A DNA stretch of 64,000 nucleotides from Sporobolomyces roseus. Taxonomy: Eukaryota > Basidiomycota > Microbotryomycetes > Sporidiobolales > Sporidiobolaceae. Below the pieces are notes generated by a model. That model worked only from the letters and a program-made list of their open reading frames with translations, was not told the origin of the DNA and ran no database searches. This document shows, one piece after another, positions 12,566 through 21,587 of this stretch. The stretch is from NCBI GenBank assembly GCA_016617785.1, contig JADILM010000005.1, forward strand, positions 62,001 through 126,000, given 5' to 3'. How positions within the stretch are numbered: position 1 is the first letter of the stretch; the number at the start of each line of letters is the position of its first letter. A program made the position numbers and the translations under genes.

Positions 12566-14022
12566 CTAGCTCTCCAATAGTACCTTTGAATTCATTGCAA
12601 TAATCTTCCTCACCAATTCCCCTCCTCGAGGAAACTCACAATAATCCATCATAACCACCATTCCCTCTCCTTGCCCCATCTCATCCTCTCCCTTCTCTTC
12701 CCGATCCCTCTCCATTCCCTCCAATCCTTCAAGTATTAATTCATTAACCCCTTTGAACCCCCAACCTCGCTTGACGAACCATTGATTTGCCAAGAACCCT
12801 TTTGCGCAGAATTGGGGGAAGGCGAGTTTGAATGGATTTGGAGAGGACGCTGAGAGGTAATTTATACGGAATTGGGAGGAAGAAGGGAAGAGGGAGAGAG
12901 CTAGAGAGGATTTTGTGGGAATGGAAAGGAAGGATGGGAGACCGTGCTAAAGAGTTGAGGGAGTGAGGGAGTGAGGAAACGGGAAAAGCGAGGGAGGGAG
13001 GAAGAAAGGGGAAAGGAGTGAGTCAAGTTTTTGACGGAGAAGAAGAATGAAAAAGATTGGGCCAGAAAACGTGAGAGGAAGAGAGTGGGACTCACCCAAT
13101 CTTGTACCCTGACTTGTTTCCCACCGATCTCAGTGTCCCAAACTTCTTTTGAATCGTAAGGCCAATTCACCGGATGTAATCCCACTATATACTCTCTCCG
13201 CTCAACTCTCTATCAGCTCGAGGTTCTCGGAGGTAGTGAGAGAGAAAGATACGTACAACCAGCATCGAAATCAAACCTACAAAACAAAACACATTTCCCT
13301 CTTACCTCTCCTAACCTCGGCCACCGATTCTCAAAGAACCATTTCTCTTTCTTTTCTTTGAGTAAGTTGATCAAAGTTGATGCGAATAAAGGGTTTGAAG
13401 TATTCTCCTATTAAATTCCTCACAAACCTTCTTACTCAATTCACAAAACTCGAAAGAGTAGGGAAGGATCGAAGAAGTAAACTTACTTGTTTCAAACTAA
13501 TAATCACTGTCTCCTCTCTTCCCTCGGAGCTCTCGAGAAATGTATGAATCTGTTCCATTACATCCCCCAAATTATTACCCATTGGTAAACTCCCATGATA
13601 ACTCAATAATTCACCACTAGTCTCATCCAATCTCAACCTGAAATCAAAGAATCTGATGCCCATTTCGAGTTGGGAAGGGATTGATAAGGATTGACATTGT
13701 GCACCGAATAGGGAGTAACGTAGAGCTAAGGAATCCTATGATTTTGAAAGATTGAGTGAGTGAGTGAGTTAGTTTGAGAGAGGGAGAGAGAATGGGGGAA
13801 ACGGACGTGAGTTCCGGGGAGGTAGAGTTGTGAGAGGGATAAAGAGGGGGGAAGGGAGGATTGCCAGGATGCAGTGGAGGGGGTATTCGGAGGTTCAAGG
13901 TGAGGGTGTGAGAGTGTTGTGAGGGTTGAAGTAGATGAAGTTGAATTATCTGAAGGGAATGAACCGGGAATCTTTGATGAATCTTTGGAGTAGGATCTGG
14001 TTATTCTAAGCAGTGGTACCAT
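12566..14022 (-). CDS. PI-PLC X-domain (PLC-like phosphodiesterase) protein
   Basis: Resembles bacterial-type and fungal PI-PLC X-domain proteins, which cleave phosphoinositides or GPI-type lipids with two catalytic histidines. Exon 1 (13807-14022) ends at YLPGTH and exon 2 (13487-13735) begins DSLALRYS, joining into the LPGTHDS motif that carries the first histidine. Exon 2 continues with MGIRFFDFRLR and LLSYHGSLPMGN, placing the second histidine. Later exons (about 13250-13350, 13102-13185 and 12566-12955) carry RLGEVRGKCVLF, GLHPVNWPYDSK and a C-terminal segment with FVKRGWGF and VVMMDYCEFPRGGELV. The last three exon borders are approximate. No signal peptide is seen at the chosen ATG, so location is unclear. 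It is divergent from ARPC3, with 131 bp between the start codons. Confidence 0.8.
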
Positions 14023-14153
14023 ATAGCTTTCATGTGTGTTAAACGAAGCGAGTAAGTTTCAAGGAGAGAGAGAGAGAGGTTTATTGATGACGAGGATTCC
14101 TCTTTCCTCGTTCCTCTCCCTCTCTCCCTTCTTGTCCCCCCACTTCCTAAATC
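14023..14153. promoter_or_regulatory. Bidirectional promoter between PI-PLC-like gene and ARPC3
   Basis: Only 131 bp separate the two divergent ATGs, so both promoters must share this interval. It holds a GA-repeat run near 14066-14081 and a long pyrimidine tract (about 14096-14150) just before the ARPC3 ATG. No TATA box can be assigned with confidence. Confidence 0.5.
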
Positions 14154-15159
14154 ATGCCCGTAAGCGTACTCCCTCCTCCTTCTTCTAACCCGTGCTGACC
14201 CCTCTCCTCTCCCATTTAGGCTTATCATTCATCTTACAACGATCCCTCTTCCCTCTCTTCCCTCCGACAAATAGGCAACTTAACCCTCCTCCCCTTCTCT
14301 TCGAAACTACGTGGACCCGCACCTCAACCCCTCGACTCGGACTCAGAGAGAATGGATGTAATCGGAGAGAGTTTGATGTTGTTTAGGGCTAATTCTTTGT
14401 TTAGGAATTTCGAGGTATTGGGAGATGGGGATAGGGTATTGATTTATTTGGTTTTGTTTACTGGAGATTGTTTGGAGAGGATTGGCAAAGGTGAGTCTCA
14501 AATTATACTATAATATTATTTAGGGAGGGGGCCGAAAAGAGGGGGGGGGGAGGAAGTTTGATTACCAAGAGAGGGAGAGTAAGCTGGAAAGAACTAGAGA
14601 GGAATAAGGAGATATTTTGGGGGAAGGGAGACGTCGAAGGAAGTAACGAGTTTTTCGACGAAGAAAGGAAACGACGAGGTTTTTTTTTCGTTTCTCTCAC
14701 TACTCTCTCACTCAAAAACCCCAAAATCCCTTTATCGTACACTCACTGACCTCTCCATAAACGCTGCCTCATGAATAGCTCGTGTATGGACCGCACAAGA
14801 AGCAACGAAACATTTAACCACTTACGCAATGGATCATTTCACTTTACCTGGTGAACCAGGGTTTCCCATGAACAACGTTTTCACTGGTCCTCCTCCTGGC
14901 GATCGTGTTTCATCAGGTAACGCGTCTCTCTTCTCTCGTCTCTCTTCCATCTCCGATAATTGACCATTGCTTTGTGCTCGCTTCGCTTGCAGATGCACTT
15001 CGAGCTTATCTAGTACATGCTCGATGTGAATTAGTATTGAGATTAGTTAATCAATTGTATGATCCGAGGGATGAGAGTACTGAGGGGGGAAAGAAAGCTA
15101 GTAAATGGTGGATGAGCTTTCAGAGGAGGAAATTCATGGGGAAAAGTTTGGGCAACTAA
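14154..15159 (+). CDS. ARPC3: Actin-related protein 2/3 complex subunit 3 (p21-Arc), 193 aa
   Basis: Subunit of the Arp2/3 complex, which nucleates branched actin filaments at cortical patches. Exons 14154-14159 (just ATGCCC), 14220-14490, 14779-14916 and 14993-15159 total 194 codons with stop. The protein opens MPAYHSSYNDPSS and carries IGNLTLLPF, LRGPAPQP, NSLFRNFEV, DRVLIYLVL, TLPGEPGFPMNNVF, ALRAYLVHARCELVLR and KWWMSFQRRKFMGKSL, collinear with animal ARPC3 (about 178 aa). The 6-nt first exon is supported because it alone restores the universal MPAYHSS start. The 288-nt second intron is unusually long for this window. Confidence 0.95.
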
Positions 15160-15887
15160 GGATTTCATTCCTCGAGTGAGTGTTTAGAGAGGCGGTCGAG
15201 GGCAAGATGGGAGGGAGAAAGGGGAGGGGAAGGGGAAAGGGAGGGGGAATATGTACATTCTTGTTGAAAGGTTTCGTTTTGAAAATTACTTTAGTTTCAG
15301 GTTTCGTGTTCAGTGGTTCTCGATGTAGAGTGATCAACTTGTCTCGCTGGCGTCGTACACTAAGCAACATTTGCCGAAAGTGTAAGAACCGAGAGGGAGC
15401 AGAATTCGCTTTTTTCGCTACTTTCCCTTCACTTCGGTTCACCCAACTGCCTCTAGACTTCTCGCAGGCACTTTAACAGCTATTCTACCTTACTAGAGCT
15501 AGCTTCATCATTCTCTAGCGGTCAATCGTCAACGCGCGCCTCTTCAAACGTCTTGATCAATCTACCGCTTTCTCTCGACAGCAACAGCGAGTGGAACGGC
15601 GGAAACCAGCTCACTATCTATCTCGTAAGCTCACCGATCGACTCAACTAGCTAGTAAGTCAGGGTGATTCGGACAGATTACAGGGCATTCCTCAGGTCAT
15701 CCTTTTCTCCTCAAAAAAGCATCAGAACAAGGTACCATTCCTTTCAAGAAGTGTAAGTGATGTGGATTCTATCAGCTCTGAGGCACCCGGCTGAATATCC
15801 ATTGTCGCTTACAGTCTTCACCTCAAATCGATTCTTCATTCTTCCGATTCCTCCCTCACTCCCGCTTACCCTCTCGACCACTCTACC
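15160..15887. other. Gap between ARPC3 and a broken F-box gene
   Basis: No protein gene supported. The 3' part (about 15600-15830) holds several donor/acceptor-like signals (GTAAGC, GTAAGT and TTACAG with CTGAG branches) that look like a spliced 5' leader of the F-box copy starting at 15888. Confidence 0.35.
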
Positions 15888-16557
15888 ATGTCCATTATGA
15901 CACTCGCTCCTCCACGTATCCTTTGTCTTCCTCCCGAACTCATCGATCAGATCTTGCAAGATTCGAATCTCTCAAAATCGGATCTCGCTAAGTGCTGCCT
16001 CGTCTCCCGCCAGTTCAAGAATCAAGACTTCGGGTGCTTCGTGTCGTGTTGACGGAGAACAAGCTGAGTCACCTCGCCTTGATGCAAGAACTCGAGCACC
16101 TCTACCTCGTCACGATTCCTCGAGATGGACCATTCCCATCGTCAGTTTTCGAGGCCCTCTCGAAACTTCCTTCTCTTCAATTCCTCTCCATTCGCATGAC
16201 CGAAGCTGATCCGATCGAAATCGACATCGTCGCTTCTCTCCTGGATCATCTTCCTCCGTCACTCACACACCTTCACTTTCCCGATTCCGTTCCTTTCGAT
16301 TCTCTCATTACTCGGTTACAAACGGACAAACTTCCTCGCATCCAAGATCTTGGAGTTGGGGAATGGGATGAAGGGCTTTCAATCTCTTTGAGAGATTACA
16401 AGGATGGTTCGGCTCGACTTGGTGGAGTGTGTGAGGAGAAAGGGATTGAGATCAAGGAAATCTCTGATCCACTGAATGTTTTCGGTACGCTCCCTCCCTT
16501 CTTCATTCCTATCTTATGCCAATGGACTGACATCCCCCTTTGTCTGCAGATGTGTAG
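15888..16557 (+). pseudogene. Internally deleted, frameshifted F-box/LRR gene
   Basis: The ATG at 15888 opens a normal F-box (LPPELIDQILQDSNLSKSDLAKCCLVSRQF). After about 45 codons, near 16010-16025, the sequence jumps to a C-terminal leucine-rich part in a different frame, beginning RVLRVVLTENKLSHLALM. That part closely matches the region LRVVLTEDKLDHLALM of the intact F-box gene at 32023-33189. About 200 residues of the paralogue are missing and the join is out of frame, so the F-box frame stops within about 15 codons. A final intron (donor GTACGC, branch CTGAC, acceptor CTGCAG) still gives a neat stop at 16557. Read as a deletion pseudogene; a short F-box-only peptide could still be made. 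Confidence 0.82.
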
Positions 16558-16961
16558 AGGCGGCGACGACGAGCAAAATTGTGCGCAATCAGAGTAGGAA
16601 AGAGTGTAATTATCAAAAACGAGTTAATTATCAACCACCATCTCATCCTCGATTTCCGATATCGACGCCGGATTCAGACGCTCGATGGAAACCCCAACAT
16701 GCCTCGACCTCACACCTAGCTTTCCTTGATCCCCTTTCACCCGTTCATCGAACCCCCCTCTCTTTTCCTTACAAAGCTTTCCCGCCAGCCTTGACCTTTC
16801 CTCCCTGGCCCGAAATAACCACCGCACTCTTCTTAGCTTCCTCTGTGGCGTTGCTGGTCGCTTCAACCCTCGCCACGGCGTCGAAGCTCGAAGGAGGTCG
16901 TCGTTCTGCCTCAATCGCGGTCAGATTCGCTTCCCAATTCTGCAAAACAACTTCAATGAGC
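16558..16961. other. Gap after the deleted F-box gene
   Basis: Nothing supported here. An open frame on the plus strand runs over it but is antisense to the end of the next gene and has no family resemblance. Confidence 0.35.
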
Positions 16962-17430
16962 TCAGCGAGTGCATGTCGAATAATGCGCTCTACTCACTCT
17001 TCTCCAAGTTGAAAGTGTAGCTGCCTATCGATGAGGGTAGAATCAGTTGAGATGATTTCGCAAGTCAAGCTAAGAGAGAGGTTGAAACTTACGCAGATTG
17101 AGCGAATTCCCTCGACGAGGTCACACTACGCGAACGGTATTGTAGGTTAGAAGAGCGTCCTCTGTAAAAGGTAGATAGACCGCTCACAATCGCTTTCTTC
17201 AGGTGCTGACTGTTGAAAATTCCATCTTCATAAGCGACCATCAATCTCGACAAGCTCTCCACCTGCAGATTGAGCGTCTTGACTTCACTCAGTACCTCCT
17301 CGTGTTCGAGGGGAGTCAGAGTGAGTAGAGTGAGTTTGAGGATAATCCAACTTGCTGGATCTCGAATCGTTGAGTGGAGAGATCGGACTTCTGTTTGAAA
17401 GTCGTTGTACGAGTTCGGTAGTCGATGCAT
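16962..17430 (-). CDS. Repeat-family gene D, single-module form, about 112 aa
   Basis: Exons 17188-17430 (81 codons), 17093-17125 (33-nt microexon, CDLVEGIRSIC) and 16962-17024 (21 codons with stop) total 339 nt. The module lacks the usual Trp (LQVESLSRLMV at the equivalent site), so it is a divergent member. The microexon peptide resembles YECEQDVRTIF of gene A in length, position and its hydrophobic/Arg pattern. The tail exon contains LSTWRRVSRAHYS, similar to KAWRAVRAS in gene C. The ATG at 17430 is the first Met of the module frame; an additional upstream exon is possible. Function unknown. Confidence 0.55.
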
Positions 17431-17819
17431 TGACGCTGACTTCTCTGTGTGACTAGTCAGAAGCAGAGAGCTGATGCGGTAAGAGGAGTAGAATTGGAGA
17501 GGTTCGAGCTGAAACTTAAAGTCCGCTCGACTTCCTCGGATACTGTCGCGAGGCGGTGCAACAGTCGATGTGACCATTCGATATCGGTTCACTCAGATGC
17601 GAGATGTCTGACTCAATCACAAGACGAGGCAGAGACTGACTGAAATCGCCGTTTACAAGCGAAGCAAGGTTTTACGACTGAGAGGATGATAGCGCTTCCT
17701 CTGCGTTGCTACACCAAATGAGTGCTCCTCAGAGACTCCATGGGCCTTGCATCGTTCTTTCCAGATCTACCTAGAGAAATCAACAATCAAGATCACAATT
17801 CGAGGAAAGCAAAAAAGCT

Positions 17820-18359
17820 TCACACCCTTTCCCAATGTTTCGTGCCTTCGAAGCCTTCTTCCTATGGTGACCATTTTTGGGAAATGTCGTCAGATAGCTG
17901 AGAACGATGCGATGAAAGGCTATTGAACTCACGCAAAGAGTACGAATTGCCGTAATCGTCAGTTCCTGATTAAGACGACAGCTTAGCGCATAAGCTCCAA
18001 CTCGCATGCAATAGTGTCAAACTCTCACTAACCACCTTCTCCTCCCACTCGTGTGCCAAAATCTTCGATTGATGATGAAACTGTTCGAGTTCCATTTTCG
18101 ATTCTTTCAGTTCCTTTTCGACCCCCAAACCGTACAGTGGACATTGTTCCTCATCATCTCGAGCATAACTGTTGACCTTGAACTCGAGATCATGCCAGCG
18201 AGTGATCGGAAGGGCCTTGAGAGCATCCCGAAGTATGATCCACTCGAGATCATCGTTGTGTAATTCGAGATCGTCGACGAGGGCTCGGAAGTTCCCAAAG
18301 CTGTGCCGAAGGGCCAAGGAGATAATAGGAGGAGCAAGAGAGGGGTGTGAAGATGCCAT
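17820..18359 (-). CDS. Repeat-family gene E, single-module form, about 133 aa
   Basis: Exons 18033-18359 (109 codons), 17933-17965 (33-nt microexon, ELTITAIRTLC) and 17820-17861 (14 codons with stop) total 402 nt, all phase 0. The module has the signature ITRWHDLEF and ends in an acidic/Lys-rich helix. Donor GTTAGT and the acceptor after TTAATCAG flank the microexon; the second intron has a CTGACG branch. Same strand and spacing style as gene D, so another tandem group. Function unknown. Confidence 0.62.
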
Positions 18360-18482
18360 GTTCACTTGCAGCTCGTTGCCCTGTGAGAGATGAGGAGAGG
18401 AAAGAAGGGAAAAAGAAAGAAGCAGCGGTTGCAGGAATCGAGCGTCGAGGATCGAGGGCTTCAGCCCAAGCGTCGATATCGT

Positions 18483-18957
18483 TTAAAAGACCGAGGGTTC
18501 CGGCATCGCGGGTGACCAGACGTCGGAAATATCGGAGAAGAAGGTGAGGAAGAAAGTTTGGATACGAGGAATGGCGATCTCACGAGGACCGCGATGACCT
18601 GCAGGTGACCCAAGTGACGGTAAGGACATCATACGAGCCATGCTGGTCGGCTCAAATAGGTCTCTGCGACCTAGGACGAGGGGTGTCTTTGAAAGGAGAG
18701 ATTCGATCGGATACGAGAAGTGGGCAACGTCGAGAAACATCCTGAGAAGCGACAGCAGTTAGCAAGCCTCTTCCCATAGCTCGGAGTGTTGTATAGATGA
18801 CTTTTGAGGTTGTCAGCGAAGGGTAAGAAGCCAAGAGGTCACTCAGACTTTTGACCTCTCCCACCTCACTCGACAACCTCAGATCGACCAGCAACTCCTC
18901 AGAACAGCTTTCAAGTAGCTCAAGAACATATTGGCTCTAACCGAGAGACGCAATCAG
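18483..18957 (-). pseudogene. Partial or degenerate repeat-family copy upstream of gene E
   Basis: After a clean branch plus acceptor (CTGATTGCG...GGTTAG) an open segment reads SQYVLELLESCSEELL... and SLSDLLASYPSLTTSK, resembling DWERLMETYP of gene B. A GTCATC donor, a CTAAC branch and a TTCTCAG acceptor then lead to a small exon DVSRRCPLL (27 nt, not 33) and a tail ending at 18483. No convincing start exon was found upstream (to about 19100). It may be a 5'-truncated relic or a gene with an unrecognised first exon. Confidence 0.4.
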
Positions 18958-19312
18958 CTGTTCTCGACCCCTCAAGTCTCGATCTCGATCAACATCACCT
19001 CAACCCGCTACACCCCCTAGGAACTGCTTCACCGAAGCCAGAGAAGAACACCAGCGAGTACAAACATCCGGAAAGGCCGGCGACCACTCAGCTATTCTTC
19101 TTCCGCTTCCATCGTCCACTTCTCCCATCCTCCCGCTTCTCCTCCCTCTCCCTCAGTCACTCGCTTCTGCCTTCCTATCAACAGTCCGTGAGCCCCTAGT
19201 TTGTCCCGTTACCGCTCTATCGGGAAAGCTGACTCATGCTCGGTCCGAAACAGCGATTCCAAATTCCCTTCCTCCCGCTTCTCCCCTTCTCCTCGCTCTT
19301 TGCCGATCTACC

Positions 19313-20476
19313 ATGCGCCCTTCACTTCCCCGATTACCCGATGAACTCATCCTCGAAATCCTCCGCGACCAAGCTCTCTCACAAGGCGATCTCGCTGCAC
19401 TTTCCCTCCTTTCCCGCCGATTCCTCGATCAAGTTCGACGTTTCCTTTACGAAACCGTCAATATTGTAGTCGTTGACGAACACGTGGAGTACGGCATCGA
19501 TGGTCTGGACGGAGAGACGTCAATGCAGCTCGTCTACTCGAAACGAACTTGGCGACTGTTGAGAACGATGCAAGATTCTCCGAAATTGGCCGCCTTGGTC
19601 GATCACCTTCGCTTCAGATCCGATATCTCCTGGATCAGCGAGCGCGAGATTGGCGGCATCGCGACGTCACCGCGGGTGGCTTACTCAACTTTCTTGCGTC
19701 TCGCTCGCAAAGCGACGAAGGTTTCAGCGCACGACTCTCGCCGTCTTCAAGAGACGATTCTCCAGAGCGCGAACTGCAAGCACATCACTTATCTAGATAT
19801 CGATCACCCGACGGACGTCTCGTTGGCGAGGCTCTCGGACCTATTGCCCAATCTAAACCATCTCAAACTTGGCACACTGCCAACCGCTCTTCCTGATGCA
19901 CCCCTCTTCCGCCGACTTTCGTCCCTCTCCATATGTTCCTCGACCGCTACTCTCCTCGAAGCCCCTTTCCTTCTCTCGACCCGTTTCACTCTCCGGAGAC
20001 TTCGAGTCAATCTGAACATCCTCATCGCCCTGTCTCGAACCCACAGTCTTTCCGACTTTGCTCTCCTCGACTACCTCCATGTTTACAGGGCTACAATGCC
20101 TGTCACCAGCGCCAATTCAGACACCGAATACACCCAAATCGTGTCATTTTGGTCACTCATCTGTCGTTCAACCTCGCTTCGAACCCTCTCTTTCGACGGT
20201 CGAACGTTCAACTCCTATGAATACGGTCTCTTCTACTGTCAACTGTTACAGATCGGAGTCCGAGACCTCGACACACTCAAGACGATACGATTCGAGAATG
20301 ATATCCCGGTCGATCGTCTCGCCGCAATCCTCGGATGGTCTGAGTTTCCAGCTCTACGCTATATCGTCCTACCAGTGAACACGTTTAAGGAGGAAGTCGA
20401 CACTCGACAGCGAAAGATTACGGCAGTGTCGGCAATGTGCGAAGGAACTGGAATCGAGGTTATGCTTTCAGATTAG
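19313..20476 (+). CDS. F-box/leucine-rich protein, 387 aa, single exon
   Basis: Predicted substrate adaptor of an SCF ubiquitin ligase. The F-box is at residues 5-40 (LPDELILEILRDQALSQGDLAALSLLSRRFL), which in this family binds Skp1. The rest is leucine-rich with irregular LRR-like units (YLDIDHPTDVSLARLSDLLP, HLKLGTLPTALP, LRTLSFDGRTF) and ends in the family C-terminus ITAVSAMCEGTGIEVML. It is uninterrupted, unlike the broken copy at 15.9 kb. The ATG is followed directly by the F-box. The nearest relative in the window by C-terminal pattern is the gene at 55718-56908. Confidence 0.85.
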   Translation: MRPSLPRLPDELILEILRDQALSQGDLAALSLLSRRFLDQVRRFLYETVNIVVVDEHVEYGIDGLDGETSMQLVYSKRTWRLLRTMQDSPKLAALVDHLRFRSDISWISEREIGGIATSPRVAYSTFLRLARKATKVSAHDSRRLQETILQSANCKHITYLDIDHPTDVSLARLSDLLPNLNHLKLGTLPTALPDAPLFRRLSSLSICSSTATLLEAPFLLSTRFTLRRLRVNLNILIALSRTHSLSDFALLDYLHVYRATMPVTSANSDTEYTQIVSFWSLICRSTSLRTLSFDGRTFNSYEYGLFYCQLLQIGVRDLDTLKTIRFENDIPVDRLAAILGWSEFPALRYIVLPVNTFKEEVDTRQRKITAVSAMCEGTGIEVMLSD

Positions 20477-21587
20477 TTCGAGTCGTAAGTCTTCTAATCT
20501 GATCGTCTTGCGCATTGTACTGATCTCTTCTATTTGCTCTATTCAGACCGCGACGCCCTTTGTGCTATGCGAAGAAGCCCTTCTCACGAAACGATTCGCT
20601 CGACCTCGCAACCTCTTTCTCCGATTTCCCCTCGCTTCAGATCCCCCAACTTGCTCCTCTCTCTCACAATCGACGATCTACCACTGTTATATCACTTCCT
20701 CATCGTCACTTCTCGCACTCTCCCTTCATTCTCCCAATCCCTCTCGCTTTCCTACACAAATCTCGTCAAAACCAGCCATTCCCCTTCGCCCTCTCATTCT
20801 TCCTAACCAGCATACCTCTTTCTTTTACCATCAGCTCTCGCCTCTCTGCTTCGCACCAATTGTCTGGCCTCTACGACCCCGTCTCACCGAGGAACCTCGA
20901 TTTCGAAGGAAAGCTTCTAGAGGACAAGGGTAGCTGGGAGATGCAGCGAGATTCTGGCCGTTTCGAGGAGGTATCGAGCTCAAGGACGGAGTGGAGTTAG
21001 TTATCGAGGACTCCGTGCGATAGGCTTTGTAAGAAGGAGCTTCCCTCCACCTCGTTCTGTCAGCTCCCTCGACTCAGTTTTCGATACGAACGAGGGGAAG
21101 AAAGGGGAGAAGTACGAGGGCAGCTTTCAGGCGAGGATATCGATCAAAGTGATATTTCGAGGTAGTTACCGGGAAGGAAAGGTCTAGAGGCATCGAAGCT
21201 GGACATAGACGCTGGGAATGAGCGGGTTCGCACGATTTTAATTCGGGGATCGAGTGGGAGGCTCTGCATAATGATCTGGGAAGCTGGAAGGAGAAGGAGG
21301 AGATCAGTATCTCGTGTGTGGATCTGGGAGCTCACGTAACGTACACCGTTGTCGGAAATTGATGAGTAACTCTGCGAACTTGCGAAACGAGAGAAATCAT
21401 CACCTTGCGTCTCCCTCTCTTCGTCTTGTGGCAGCTCTTATTTGCTCCCACAAGCCGACATGGCGAAGGAGTAGTATGCGCTCTCGAGAGAATCAATCCT
21501 GAACGATCGCTTGATGCGAACGTCGCGGTTGCTTTTGCCCTCCTTTCTCCTTCCTACATCTCGCTCTCGTCCACCCTCTCGCCTCCG
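20477..21587. other. 1.1-kb gap between F-box gene and amidohydrolase
   Basis: Long overlapping open frames occur on the plus strand (20508-21000) but all are Ser/Pro-rich products of pyrimidine-rich DNA, with no conserved motif and no preferred frame. I support no gene here. Confidence 0.35.

Noticed and set aside
20508..21000. Long overlapping plus-strand open frames after the F-box gene
   Set aside because: All frames are Ser/Pro/Leu-rich products of a pyrimidine tract, with no motif or preferred frame.
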